NCBI GenBank assembly: GCA_049975065.1
Contig: JBNGDN010000001.1
Reading direction: 5' to 3' (one strand)
Length of the DNA stretch: 64,000 nt
Source: Hydrogenovibrio sp049975065
GTDB taxonomy: Bacteria; Pseudomonadota; Gammaproteobacteria; Thiomicrospirales; Thiomicrospiraceae
Shown: positions 17,437-25,807 of the stretch, in pieces
Position numbering within the stretch: position 1 is the stretch's first letter
Layout: every line of letters starts with the position of its first letter
Made by a program: the position numbers and the translations under genes
The notes under the pieces: generated by a model
What the model was told of the DNA's origin: nothing
Seen by the model: only the letters and a program-made list of their open reading frames with translations
Database searches by the model: none

Positions 17437-18348
17437 TCAAAACATTCGGTTCAATAGCAGTCGAAAGGACTCCCGTGACACACGGTGCCCGAATTCAAAT
17501 AAAACCAAACCTAAAATCACCAGGCCTGCCCCTGTCCAGATGGTGGCATTGAGCGGTTCCTGATTTAGGAAATGCCCCAGCAACAGGGCGATGATCGGGG
17601 TGATTAAGGTAATCAGTCCCAGTCGCACCGCATCCAGATGCCGCAGCACATAGTAGTAGAGAATAAACCCGATCAGCGAGCCGAATACGCCGAGGTAGAC
17701 AATGGCGCTCAGGGCACGATTTGGCAAGGCGGGTAACTCGATTAAAAATTGCGGATGCAGCAGCAGATACACCAGGCTGGAAATCCAGACGGCTCCGGCG
17801 ACAATGTGCGTGTTGGGCAGACCGTGATTGAGTTTTTTCACCAGTACGGTGCTGAGCGAATGAAACGTCACCGACAGTAGGGCGAAGCCCAGTCCGGTGA
17901 GCAGGGTTTTTCCGGCAGCAGTTTGCCAGCTCAAGTTGGGTGCCAGTACCACCATGAGGCCGATAAAACCGACCAGTAACCCCAGGTATTTGCTGAGGGT
18001 TAAGGCCATGTTGTGCAAAATAAAATAAGCGAAGAGCCCGGTGACCATCGGCGTTAAACCGAATAAAAGCGAGACCCATCCGGAAGGCATGGTTTGGGCG
18101 GCATAGTACATGGGCGTCATGCCGCCGAGCATGCCGAGACTGGCGGCAAGATAGATGAGTAGATCCTGTTTTTTCAGTGAAAACCGCTGACGTGTCCAGA
18201 AAAGTAAAATGGGAATAATCAGCAGGGCACTGATGAAAATGCGACCGGCCACCCCCACGAGCCAGTCCTGCTGGCCGCTCCATTGAATGGCTAAAGGGGT
18301 GGTAGACCAGATCAGTATCACAGCCAGATAAGCAAGCAATAGTGGCAT
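17437..18348 (-). CDS. DMT/EamA-family transporter
   Basis: A 303-residue inner-membrane exporter-type protein with ten predicted transmembrane helices in two repeated EamA halves; the first begins LLLAYLAVILIWSTTPLAI, with the typical WSxxP motif, and the second near residue 150. The loop between halves and the short charged C-terminus are normal for the drug/metabolite transporter superfamily. Substrate cannot be told from sequence; amino acids or metabolites are usual. Its neighbours (DUF3817, asparaginase-like) do not settle it. An imperfect CCAGGCCTGC lies at 17520-17529. Confidence 0.8.
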   Translation of the reverse strand: MPLLLAYLAVILIWSTTPLAIQWSGQQDWLVGVAGRIFISALLIIPILLFWTRQRFSLKKQDLLIYLAASLGMLGGMTPMYYAAQTMPSGWVSLLFGLTPMVTGLFAYFILHNMALTLSKYLGLLVGFIGLMVVLAPNLSWQTAAGKTLLTGLGFALLSVTFHSLSTVLVKKLNHGLPNTHIVAGAVWISSLVYLLLHPQFLIELPALPNRALSAIVYLGVFGSLIGFILYYYVLRHLDAVRLGLITLITPIIALLLGHFLNQEPLNATIWTGAGLVILGLVLFEFGHRVSRESFRLLLNRMF

Positions 18349-18372
18349 GGTGTTGTCAGCCTAGCCGTGGTG

Positions 18373-18882
18373 TCAAACGTTTAATTCAAACACGCCTTTC
18401 TGGTGGTTTTTAGACACTTGATTGGCTTGGAAAAGTTCACCGTTCATGGCGATATACACTCCGGCATCGGCCAGTTGTGCCGCCATTATTGCGGTGCCCA
18501 GATTAAACATCGCATCCGAGTGACCCAGGCGGTAAGGACGCATGGCTCCGGTTAAAACGATGGTTTTGTTGTTCAGTATTAGGGTGTCGGACAGCATTCG
18601 AGCGGTTTCAACCATGGTGTCGGTGCCGTGGCTGATAACGATGCTGTCGGTGTCGGCCTGTTCGCAAAGTTCGGCAATGCATTGTCGGTCAAAGTCGGTC
18701 ATGTCGAGGCTGTCTTTCAGCATGGGAATATGGGTCTGAATACTGAGGGTGGTATTGGCCTGTTGCAGCATTTCCGGTAAGTGTGTTTCGCAGAACATCA
18801 GTTCGCCGGTAGTGGTTTGATAATCTTTATCCAGGGTGCCGCCGGTAACGATCAGCGTAATTTTGGGATCCGGTGGGTTCAT
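18373..18882 (-). CDS. Half-length asparaginase-domain protein
   Basis: A 169-residue protein that matches only the N-terminal domain of L-asparaginase/glutaminase. The catalytic motifs are intact: VTGGTLDKD with Thr16, and ISHGTDTMVETA (Thr87-Asp88), then VLTGAMRP holding the active-site-proximal lysine region. The C-terminal domain (about 150 residues) that completes the active site in the tetramer is absent, and the sequence beyond the stop shows no remnant. It is a known stand-alone subfamily, possibly an active dimer or a binding protein. It lies 20 bases downstream of the S24 peptidase gene on the same strand. Confidence 0.75.
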   Translation of the reverse strand: MNPPDPKITLIVTGGTLDKDYQTTTGELMFCETHLPEMLQQANTTLSIQTHIPMLKDSLDMTDFDRQCIAELCEQADTDSIVISHGTDTMVETARMLSDTLILNNKTIVLTGAMRPYRLGHSDAMFNLGTAIMAAQLADAGVYIAMNGELFQANQVSKNHQKGVFELNV

Positions 18883-18902
18883 AGCGAAAAGCCTTCGTTG
18901 CT

Positions 18903-19367
18903 TCAGTTAGGTTGGCGGAGAATACCGGTGACAATGCCGAGAATTTCAATGTTTTCATTGGTGATGATAATGGGTTCCATCTCGGCATTCGCCGGTTGCA
19001 GGCGAATGCCGGTTTTTTCAATGTAGAATTTTTTCATGGTGACTTCTTCATTGTTGATGCGCACCACCACCGACTCGCCGTTTTCTGCGGTAGAACGGCG
19101 TTCGATAATGACGATGTCGCCGTCTTCGATGTTTTCGTCAATCATGGAATTGCCTTTCACCCGCAAGGCAAAGGTCTCCTTGCGCACCATGGATTGCGGA
19201 ACGGAAACCGTATCGTAATCCATTTCCATTTGAATCGGTTGCCCGGCGGATGTCCAACCCAGCAGGGGGACTTGCACAAAATCCACGTCCATCAGTTCCA
19301 CGGGATCGGCAGTGGCCAGCAGGTTTTTTTGCTGACGTTTGGGAATCAGATATGCGACATTTGACAT
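18903..19367 (-). CDS. LexA/UmuD-like S24 autopeptidase lacking the HTH domain
   Basis: A 154-residue protein consisting of the LexA C-terminal autoprotease domain. Visible are the cleavage pair Ala41-Gly42 in LLGWTSAGQPI, catalytic Ser74 in VKGNSMIDENIEDGD and Lys112 in EEVTMKKFY. The N-terminal 35 residues are too short for LexA's winged-helix domain and show no helix-turn-helix; it is also unlike UmuD at its start. It could be a UmuD-type partner, a decoy, or a co-protease target. No umuC-like gene is adjacent. ATG choice is supported by family length. Same strand as asparaginase-like gene. Confidence 0.75.
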   Translation of the reverse strand: MSNVAYLIPKRQQKNLLATADPVELMDVDFVQVPLLGWTSAGQPIQMEMDYDTVSVPQSMVRKETFALRVKGNSMIDENIEDGDIVIIERRSTAENGESVVVRINNEEVTMKKFYIEKTGIRLQPANAEMEPIIITNENIEILGIVTGILRQPN

Positions 19368-19418
19368 AGGCGTTTCTCAAAAAAGAAGTTCTGGGCTATC
19401 TTAGCGCGATGTTCATGG

Positions 19419-19718
19419 TTATGGAAGCACCTTTTTAAAGGGTTTGACCTCAACTTTTTCGTAAACGCCGGCCGCCAGATAAGGGTCGGCATTTGCCCAG
19501 GCCTGGGCGTTTTCCAAAGAGTCGAACTCGGCGACGATGAGGCTGCCGCTGAACCCGGCTTCGCCTGGGTCGTTGGAATCCACGGCGGGGTTGGGGCCGG
19601 CCAAAATCAGACGACCAGCCTCTGACAGTGCTTTTAAGCGAGCGATGTGTTCTGGGCGTGCCTGCGCACGTAATGGCAAACTGTTTTCGACGTCGTAGGC
19701 GAATATGGAATACAACAT
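19419..19718 (-). CDS. yciI: YciI family protein
   Basis: A 99-residue dimeric alpha/beta (ferredoxin-like) protein of the YciI family. It starts MLYSIFAYDVENSLPLR and has the conserved HIARLKAL.EAGRLILAGPNP core with the putative active-site His and Asp, then FDSLENAQAWANADPYLAAGVYE. Some relatives act as dehalogenase-like or small catalytic domains; the true role is unknown. It begins two bases after the yciB stop, as in Escherichia coli and relatives, so it is co-transcribed. A CCAGGCCTGG lies in the codons for QAW. Confidence 0.88.
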   Translation of the reverse strand: MLYSIFAYDVENSLPLRAQARPEHIARLKALSEAGRLILAGPNPAVDSNDPGEAGFSGSLIVAEFDSLENAQAWANADPYLAAGVYEKVEVKPFKKVLP

Positions 19719-19720
19719 GA

Positions 19721-20419
19721 TTATTTCTCGTCTTTTTTTGGGGTGGGTGGGTTGTTAGAGCTTGTATTTGCCGACGTTTGCGCGGTGTCGGTGGTCTGCC
19801 CACTGGACACTGAATCGAGTTCCGCACTGGCCAAGGTATCCAGGGTGGTGTCCATTACGCGTTGTTCGGTTTCGTCAAACGTCTCTTCATCCTTGGTTTT
19901 AATGTAACGGCTGATGTATAAGCCTTGAATAATGATGAACAGAAGGGTCAGCCCCATCAGGCCGAACAGTTTGAAGTTGACCCAAGTATCGGTGTCAAAC
20001 TGGTAAGCGACGTAGATATTCGCGACCCCAGAAAAGATAAAAAAGGCGACCCACATATAGCTCAGATTCACCCAGACGCGATCCGGCAGGGTAATGGCTT
20101 GATCCATCATTCGGCGGATAATCGGTTTCTGGCCGATATAGTGACTGCCTAAAAAGACCAGTGCAAAGCCCCAGTTGACGACGGTGGGCTTCCACTTAAT
20201 AAAGTCTTCATCCTGAAAAATCAGCGTGGCTCCGCCCAAAATGACGATCAGCGCCAAGGTAATAAGGTGCATTTTTTCAACGCGCTTGTCTTTGGCGTAA
20301 ACATAGGCCACTTGGGCAATCGAGGCGACTATGGCCACCGCCGTGGCGACATAGATATCGTACATTTTGAAGGCGATGAAGAATAGAATGACGGGAAATA
20401 AATCGAATAATAGTTTCAT
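19721..20419 (-). CDS. yciB: Inner membrane septation protein A (YciB/IspZ)
   Basis: Membrane protein linking elongation and division machineries. Residues 1-185 hold about five to six transmembrane helices and the family signatures KLLFDLFPVILFFIAF at the start, KWKPTVVNWGFALVF and the DRVWVNLSYMWVAFFIF stretch. The 232-residue protein has a C-terminal cytoplasmic tail of about 45 residues rich in Ser, Thr and Asn that is longer than in E. coli and low in complexity. It leads the yciB-yciI pair. The divergent PHP nuclease gene starts about 160 bases away. Confidence 0.92.
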   Translation of the reverse strand: MKLLFDLFPVILFFIAFKMYDIYVATAVAIVASIAQVAYVYAKDKRVEKMHLITLALIVILGGATLIFQDEDFIKWKPTVVNWGFALVFLGSHYIGQKPIIRRMMDQAITLPDRVWVNLSYMWVAFFIFSGVANIYVAYQFDTDTWVNFKLFGLMGLTLLFIIIQGLYISRYIKTKDEETFDETEQRVMDTTLDTLASAELDSVSSGQTTDTAQTSANTSSNNPPTPKKDEK

Positions 20420-20507
20420 TTAGAATACTTTGGGCTGTGTTTGATAAAATGGATCAGCGTTGTCTGTCTGACTTCGGTTAAGACGCTGTGCGGACGACAC
20501 TCATTTT

Positions 20508-20538
20508 ATATGGGATGTGCGCGTAAGGAAACCCATAT
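20508..20538. promoter_or_regulatory. Inverted repeat in the yciB/PHP divergent region
   Basis: ATATGGG (20508-20514) and CCCATAT (20532-20538) form a 7-bp inverted repeat with a 17-base gap, in the middle of the divergent region. It could be an operator or a leader hairpin of the downstream PHP gene. A sequence resembling the repeat-element end, TTAACCCAAATGTTTCA, follows at 20555-20571, just before the PHP start. Confidence 0.3.
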
Positions 20539-20580
20539 CATACGAATTACTGTTTTAACCCAAATGTTTCAGGATATTGA

Positions 20581-21447
20581 ATGAGAGCCGATTTTCACTG
20601 CCACACCACCGCATCCGACGGTGCTTTGACACCACAGGCTCTGGTTGAGCGTGCTTTGGAAAAAGGGGTGACTGCCTTGGCGATCACCGATCACGATACC
20701 ACTGCCGGTTATGAAGCGGTTCGCGACTATGCGGAAAAAAGGGGGTTGGATTTGATTCCCGCCTCGGAAATTTCCTGTCAGTGGCAGGGTCATACCATTC
20801 ATGTGGTCGGATTGAATGTGGATGTGGATAATCCGCAATTGCAGTCGGGATTAAAGTGGAACCGCATTTTGCGCTGGACGCGTGCCTTTGAAATGGATGT
20901 GAAATTTCAGAAACGCCGTTACGAGAGTGTTTTGAAATGGATATTGCCGGAGATTGGTGAAGGCATGATTGGTCGTAATCATTTTGCGAAGGCCTTAATG
21001 GCGCAGGGCGTCACCAAAGATCATCAGCAGGCGTTTGACTGGTTTCTTAAGAAGGGCAAGCCGATGTATGCTTCAGTGGCGTGGCCGGAGTTGAGTGAAG
21101 TGGTGCGCTGGATTCGTGAGGCTGACGGTGTGGCGGTGATTGCGCATCCGCATATTTACAAAATGGGGTCTAATAAGCTGAACCGAATGATTGAAGCCTT
21201 TAAGGAGGCTGGAGGGCAAGCGATTGAAGTGGTGAACCAGCCGCGCGTTTGTTCTGAGCAGATCGGCATGGCGCAACGTGCGCAGCGTTACGGACTCTAT
21301 GCGTCATTGGGGTCGGACTTTCATCGCCCAGAGCAGGTCTGGCGGGATTTGGGGTGGTTGGCACCGATGCCGAAAAATTGTCGGCCGGTTTGGGAGTTGT
21401 TTCGTTCGGGAAGCTTGGCGTCCGGATTGAATTCGCCGATATCCTAG
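20581..21447 (+). CDS. rnm: PHP-domain 5'-3' exoribonuclease (YciV/RNase AM type)
   Basis: A 288-residue PHP phosphoesterase like E. coli YciV (Rnm), which trims 5' ends of RNAs and removes 3'-phospho-5'-nucleotides. The metal motifs are clear: DFHCHTTASDG near the start, ITDHDT, ASEISCQW and IAHPH, and GSDFH near the C-terminus. yciV, yciO and rluB stand together in many gammaproteobacteria, as here, which supports the call. RBS is AGGAT eight bases before the ATG. The symbol is by analogy with E. coli. Confidence 0.82.
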   Translation: MRADFHCHTTASDGALTPQALVERALEKGVTALAITDHDTTAGYEAVRDYAEKRGLDLIPASEISCQWQGHTIHVVGLNVDVDNPQLQSGLKWNRILRWTRAFEMDVKFQKRRYESVLKWILPEIGEGMIGRNHFAKALMAQGVTKDHQQAFDWFLKKGKPMYASVAWPELSEVVRWIREADGVAVIAHPHIYKMGSNKLNRMIEAFKEAGGQAIEVVNQPRVCSEQIGMAQRAQRYGLYASLGSDFHRPEQVWRDLGWLAPMPKNCRPVWELFRSGSLASGLNSPIS

Positions 21448-21517
21448 GATATTTTGCGGGCATTTACAGTATAATTTGCCCGCTTACCCACTGACCGTAC
21501 CTTATCTGGAATTCATT

Positions 21518-22141
21518 GTGCGAAGAGAATGTCAATACCTATCGGTGCATCCCGATAACCCCCAAGATCGAATTTTAAAGCAGGCGGTGGATATTTTGAA
21601 CGCTGGCGGGGTTATTGCCTACCCGACGGAATCGGGTTACGCCTTGGGCTGTCTGCTGGATAACAAAGAAGGTGCCGACCGTATTCGAGCGATTCGGCGT
21701 TTGGATGATAAACATTATTTTACCCTCGTTTGCCCGGATTTAAGCCAGTTATCCGCGTATGCCAAGGTGGGCAATGTGCAGTTTCGTTATCTCAAGTCGC
21801 ATTTGCCTGGGCCTTATACCTTTATTTTGCCGGCCAGCCGGGAGGTGCCGCGTCGCTTGCAAACGCCGAAACGCAAATACATCGGCTTGCGAGTGACACC
21901 CAATACCGTCACCAATGCGCTTTTGTCTTATTTTGATAAACCGTTGATTTCAGTGTCGTTGATTTTGCCCGGTGAAGAGTTGCCGATGACCGATGGCTGG
22001 AGCATTCAGGAAACGCTCGGGCACGCTTTGGATGCGGTGTTGGACGGCGGTTTTTGTGGTTTTGAGCCGACAACGGTGATTGATTTTACCGAGGATGTGC
22101 CCGTCTTGATTCGTCAGGGGCAGGGTGTATTTAATGATTGA
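21518..22141 (+). CDS. yciO: YciO family protein (Sua5/YrdC-type threonylcarbamoyl-AMP fold)
   Basis: A 207-residue YrdC-domain protein, a paralogue of TsaC that binds ATP and nucleic acid. Start chosen as GTG at 21518, giving MRRECQYLSVHPDNPQDRI, which fits YciO N-termini; the open frame continues upstream without homology. The conserved HPDNPQ, GGVIAYPTESGYALGC and PGPYTFILPA segments are present. Whether it makes threonylcarbamoyl-AMP is uncertain. It lies between the PHP nuclease and the site-2 protease gene in the usual order. Confidence 0.85.
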   Translation: MRRECQYLSVHPDNPQDRILKQAVDILNAGGVIAYPTESGYALGCLLDNKEGADRIRAIRRLDDKHYFTLVCPDLSQLSAYAKVGNVQFRYLKSHLPGPYTFILPASREVPRRLQTPKRKYIGLRVTPNTVTNALLSYFDKPLISVSLILPGEELPMTDGWSIQETLGHALDAVLDGGFCGFEPTTVIDFTEDVPVLIRQGQGVFND

Positions 22142-22164
22142 CCGAATATGAATGAGAGGATTTC

Positions 22165-22830
22165 ATGATTGAACTATCCATTATGCAAAAAATTGCCATC
22201 TGGACGATTCCAGTGTTATTGGCAATCACCTTGCACGAAGCCGCACACGGTTGGGTGGCGTCCAAGTTGGGCGATAAAACCGCCGAAATGTTGGGGCGAG
22301 TGACGTTAAACCCCTTAAAGCACATTGATTTGGTCGGCACCATTATTGTGCCGATCGCGTTGCTGGTGTTGGGGGGATTTGTGTTCGGCTGGGCAAAAGC
22401 CGTGCCGGTGAATACCCGCAATTTTAAGAACCCTGCGCGGGATATGGCTTGGGTCGCGGTCGCGGGGCCCATGTCGAATTTGTTGATGGCCATTGGCTGG
22501 GCGGTGGTGGCTAAAATTGGGTATGACCTGTCAGCGGGAGCTGGCTCTGTCGATAATATTGGTCAGTTCCTGGCCTATTCAGGCATGGCTGGGGTCGCGA
22601 TTAATTTGGTACTGCTGGTTTTAAATATGATTCCGATTCCGCCGCTGGATGGCAGTCGTGTTGTATCCGCCTTTTTGCCGAATGGCTTGGCTTACACTTA
22701 TAATCGACTGGAGCCTTATGGCTTATTTATTTTATTGGGCATGATGTTTTTGGGTGTCTTGGGGCCGATTATTTCCGGGCCTTATCAAGCTCTGCAAGGG
22801 TATTTGCTGCAACTGGTGGGGTTACATTAG
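22165..22830 (+). CDS. Site-2 protease family protein (M50, YwhC-like)
   Basis: A 221-residue intramembrane zinc metalloprotease of the short M50B type. The zinc motif HEAAH (residues 24-28) sits in the first helix, followed by KLGDKTAEMLGRVTLNPLKHIDLVGTI, which is typical, and the second ligand motif NMIPIPPLDGSRVV in the penultimate helix. About five to six transmembrane helices. Substrate unknown. Start is ATG with GAGAGG upstream, 23 bases after yciO, and the stop directly abuts the rluB start. Confidence 0.88.
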   Translation: MIELSIMQKIAIWTIPVLLAITLHEAAHGWVASKLGDKTAEMLGRVTLNPLKHIDLVGTIIVPIALLVLGGFVFGWAKAVPVNTRNFKNPARDMAWVAVAGPMSNLLMAIGWAVVAKIGYDLSAGAGSVDNIGQFLAYSGMAGVAINLVLLVLNMIPIPPLDGSRVVSAFLPNGLAYTYNRLEPYGLFILLGMMFLGVLGPIISGPYQALQGYLLQLVGLH

Positions 22831-23877
22831 ATGACGTTTTACAAACAGGAACAGTCGCCTTCGTCGCCGAAGCGCAAACAGGATGCGCGTCAAGCGCCTG
22901 TTAAATCATCTGCTAAATCATCGGCTAAAACGTCCCGCTCGGGAACGCTCGGGGAGCGATTGCAGAAAATTTTAGCGCGCGGAGGCTTTGGTTCGCGTCG
23001 CGAAGTTGAAAAGCTGATTGAAGCAGGCCTGGTGAAAGTGAATGGTAAAGTCGCCGTGCTCGGCGATCGCGCCCGAGAAACCGACACGATCCAGGTGCGC
23101 GATCAGCCAGTGCGCGAAACCCGACTGGCGGTGCAGCCGACTCAGGTCATTCTGTATAACAAGCCCGAAGGGCAGGTGTGTAGTCGCAAGGATGAAAAAG
23201 GGCGTGACACCATTTACAGTCATTTACCGCGTATCATCAACAGTCGCTGGGTCAGTGTGGGACGTTTGGATCTGAACACTTCCGGTTTGTTGGTGCTGAC
23301 CAATAATGGCGAGCTGGCCAATCGGATGATGCACCCATCCTATGAAATGGAGCGTGAGTATTCGGTGCGGGTGTTTGGTGAGGTGTCCGACGAGATTTTG
23401 ACGCGTCTTAAAAAAGGGGTCAAGCTGGAAGACGGCTGGGCGAAATTTGATCGCATCGATAAAATTCCCCAGCAAGAAGAGGATGCCATTAACCAGTGGT
23501 ATCGGGTGGTGATCAAAGAGGGGCGCAACCGTGAAGTGCGTCGCATCTGGGAATCGCAAGGCGTGCAGGTCAGTCGTCTGGTGCGCACCCGTTATGGCGC
23601 CTTTGATTTGCCGCGAAATTTACGCCGTGGTAAATCAGAAGCCTTGACCTGGAAGCAAATCAATCAGTTGCTCAAATCGGTTGGTTTGCCGGAAGAACCC
23701 AGGCCGGATTTGCGCGAGCGCCTCGGCACGCCCGCAAAAGCGAAACCGGCGATTGAGCGCACCACCGGTCGTGGTGTCTATCGCCGCAAAGGTGAAAATC
23801 ATCGTGAAGAAACGCTCAAAGAAGCGGCCAGTCCATATAAAGGTAAAAGCACCAGGCCTGGCAAAACACGTCGATAA
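22831..23877 (+). CDS. rluB: 23S rRNA pseudouridine(2605) synthase RluB
   Basis: Makes pseudouridine in 23S rRNA at position 2605. The 348-residue protein has a low-complexity basic N-terminus (about residues 1-35, rich in Ser, Lys and Gln), an S4 domain (LGERLQKILARGGFGSRREVEKLI), and the RsuA-type catalytic motif GRLDLNTSGLLVLTNNGELA with the active-site Asp, then RNREVRRIWESQGVQVSRLVRTRYG. The ATG directly follows the previous stop, implying tight coupling. The C-terminal tail is basic and ends within an exact CCAGGCCTGG copy (23852-23861). Confidence 0.94.
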   Translation: MTFYKQEQSPSSPKRKQDARQAPVKSSAKSSAKTSRSGTLGERLQKILARGGFGSRREVEKLIEAGLVKVNGKVAVLGDRARETDTIQVRDQPVRETRLAVQPTQVILYNKPEGQVCSRKDEKGRDTIYSHLPRIINSRWVSVGRLDLNTSGLLVLTNNGELANRMMHPSYEMEREYSVRVFGEVSDEILTRLKKGVKLEDGWAKFDRIDKIPQQEEDAINQWYRVVIKEGRNREVRRIWESQGVQVSRLVRTRYGAFDLPRNLRRGKSEALTWKQINQLLKSVGLPEEPRPDLRERLGTPAKAKPAIERTTGRGVYRRKGENHREETLKEAASPYKGKSTRPGKTRR

Positions 23878-23926
23878 TGTGGGGCACCCGAAAGGGTTAA
23901 GTTAAACCTGTCTGTGGAGTTCGCAA

Positions 23927-24631
23927 GTGCATAAGAGTTTAGTGACCAATCTCATCAGCGTGCTGATTTTGCTGGTTGGGTTTGTGACGGCCAACGATTG
24001 GCTGTTGATGGTGGGGCTGTTTGCTTTGTCGGGTGCGCTGACCAATTGGCTGGCGCTGCACATGCTGTTTGAAAAAGTACCCGGCCTGGTGGGTTCTGGA
24101 GTGGTTCCGGCACGCTTTGAAGATTTTAAAAACGCGATTCGTGATTTGATGATGCAGCAGTTTTTTACCCAGGAAAACATTGATCGCTTTATCCGTCAGT
24201 CGGCCAAGCCAAGTCTGCATTTAGCCCCGGTGATTGAGAAGGTTGATTTAACGCTGGCCTATGACCGCTTGGTGGATGTGATTATGGCGTCCAGTTTTGG
24301 CAGTATGCTGGGGATGTTTGGTGGTAAAGAAGCGCTCACGCCGCTGAAAGAACCGTTTGTCACCCATATGAAATCGGCGCTGATTGAAATCACCGAGCGG
24401 GAATCGTTTGCGCAACTGTTACAGCAGCAGGTGGATCAGCCGGATGTGATGGCGGAAATCCGTCAGCAAATCGAAACCATTATCGAAGCGCGTCTGGCGG
24501 AGTTGACCCCAAAAATGGTCAAGGACATGGTGCAACAGATGATTCACCAACATTTGGGCTGGTTGGTGGTCTGGGGAGGCGTTTTCGGCGGCCTGATCGG
24601 GTTGGTCGCGCAGGGTTTAATGCAGGTTTAA
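23927..24631 (+). CDS. DUF445 family membrane protein
   Basis: A 234-residue protein of the DUF445 family, starting with GTG and two N-terminal transmembrane helices (about residues 5-22 and 26-44), then a long helical domain, and a C-terminal hydrophobic helix (HLGWLVVWGGVFGGLIGLVAQ). The pattern SGALTNWLALHMLFEKVPGLVGSG between helices is typical. Function unknown; relatives have been linked to membrane-associated processes without proof. The gene follows rluB by 49 bases and is followed by the terminator at 24669-24691, which reads on the opposite strand. Confidence 0.8.
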   Translation: MHKSLVTNLISVLILLVGFVTANDWLLMVGLFALSGALTNWLALHMLFEKVPGLVGSGVVPARFEDFKNAIRDLMMQQFFTQENIDRFIRQSAKPSLHLAPVIEKVDLTLAYDRLVDVIMASSFGSMLGMFGGKEALTPLKEPFVTHMKSALIEITERESFAQLLQQQVDQPDVMAEIRQQIETIIEARLAELTPKMVKDMVQQMIHQHLGWLVVWGGVFGGLIGLVAQGLMQV

Positions 24632-24668
24632 CCGGCGGCTCCTTCAGGAAATGCGCTTGTTCGGGACG

Positions 24669-24691
24669 AAAAAAACCCCGCATGCGCGGGG
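24669..24691 (-). terminator. Rho-independent terminator after the DUF5610 gene
   Basis: CCCCGC (24676-24681) and GCGGGG (24686-24691) form a 6-bp stem with an ATGC loop. Read on the minus strand, seven T follow. The nearest minus-strand gene ends at 24756. Confidence 0.85.
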
Positions 24692-24755
24692 CAGGATATT
24701 TCGCATAACCGGTTGATTAAAACGCTTTACGCTTTGTCGGTTCGATTAAAGTATT

Positions 24756-25454
24756 CTAAACCACTTCAAACTCGTCCTGACGGGTCGGTGCTTTGTTGTT
24801 GGCTGAAGCTTCAGCTTCAGATTCTAAAGACGGAAGCCCTAAAGTTTCACGTCGAAAGTTTTCCATCCCTTTGGTCACGAGATCCGTGGTGGCGAGAAAA
24901 TTATCTTTAATTGGACCTTCGAAGATTTTCAGTTCCTGCAAAATGGTTTGCGCTTCGTCAAAGCCTTTTTGCAAGCCGCCGCCGACAACGTCCATGAATT
25001 TATCCATCAAGGCTTCGCCTTCCAGACCTGGGTGGGATTTTTTAAACCCTTCCAGAAAGCCGGTGGCACCCGATAGAATACGGTCGGCGGTGTTTTCCGG
25101 TGTCCAGTATTCCATGCCACCCTGTTTTTCCAGGTTTTCCATGCTGATGGCGTTTTCGCCTAGGTCTGGTGCCAAAATTTCATTGAGGTTGGTGATGGTG
25201 GACTGAAACGTCATTTTCAACGAGTCACTCATGGCCTGATTGGAGTCGCCGAATAAATGGGCGATCAAACTGGCTTGGTTTTGACTTTGGATGCTGGGAT
25301 TGTTAATGGCGTTCGCACCTTTGGCAGCCTCGGAACCATTGGTTTTTTCGGTTTCGGCTTTTTGCGACACTTGCTGGGAAATGTAGGCTTCACTCTGCAT
25401 ACTGGTATGCTTTTGATAGGCAATCATTCCGCTGGGTACAGATGAAATGGTCAT
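24756..25454 (-). CDS. DUF5610-like protein, probable flagellar-regulon member
   Basis: A 232-residue soluble protein resembling the DUF5610 family. It starts MTISSVPSGMIAYQ with AAAGGAG about ten bases before the ATG; an upstream ATG would add 32 poorly coding residues. The N-terminal half is polar (Ser, Gln, Asn), the C-terminal half conserved, containing ISMENLEKQGGMEYWTPENTADRILSGA and GFLEGFKKSHPGLEGEALMDKFM. No signal peptide. The upstream region holds a good sigma-28 promoter (25649-25675), so flagellar or chemotaxis regulation is likely. Family role is unknown. Confidence 0.72.
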   Translation of the reverse strand: MTISSVPSGMIAYQKHTSMQSEAYISQQVSQKAETEKTNGSEAAKGANAINNPSIQSQNQASLIAHLFGDSNQAMSDSLKMTFQSTITNLNEILAPDLGENAISMENLEKQGGMEYWTPENTADRILSGATGFLEGFKKSHPGLEGEALMDKFMDVVGGGLQKGFDEAQTILQELKIFEGPIKDNFLATTDLVTKGMENFRRETLGLPSLESEAEASANNKAPTRQDEFEVV

Positions 25455-25807
25455 GGCATTGTTCTCCTTTTTGCTGGCGGGTTGGAGAAAACGGGGTTTG
25501 GTAAAGCCTTTCGTTCCGTTTGGCAACGAGATTTTGATGGTCTTTATCAAACGTTTAAAACGGTGATATTATTTTCGTCAAATTATGTATCTTTTAGTAT
25601 TATCTTACGCCGATTTAATTTGAATGCAAAGCCTTTTCTCCATAGAAGTTATCGGCCGTTTAGAAATAAGTTGAGTGGAAAATGTCAATAATATTCAATC
25701 GCCCTTGGTGAGCGATTTCGACCCGAGAAAAGCTGGGGCAAGCTGCTGATTGTGATGTGAAAAAATGGTATCATTCCGCTTTATTTTTGAATAATGGTTA
25801 ACGTTTT
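25455..25807. other. Divergent DUF5610/prfB intergenic region
   Basis: About 350 AT-rich bases between two divergent genes. On the minus strand it holds a sigma-28-like promoter (25649-25675) with a roughly 195-base leader for the DUF5610 gene. Nothing convincing identifies the prfB promoter. No repeat element copy is present. Confidence 0.55.
25649..25675 (-). promoter_or_regulatory. Sigma-28 (FliA)-type promoter for the DUF5610 gene
   Basis: On the minus strand the -35 CTCAACTT and -10 GCCGATAA are separated by 11 bases, the spacing of the FliA consensus; the -10 is a perfect match. It lies about 195 bases upstream of the gene. fliA itself is at 49158-49883. Confidence 0.6.
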
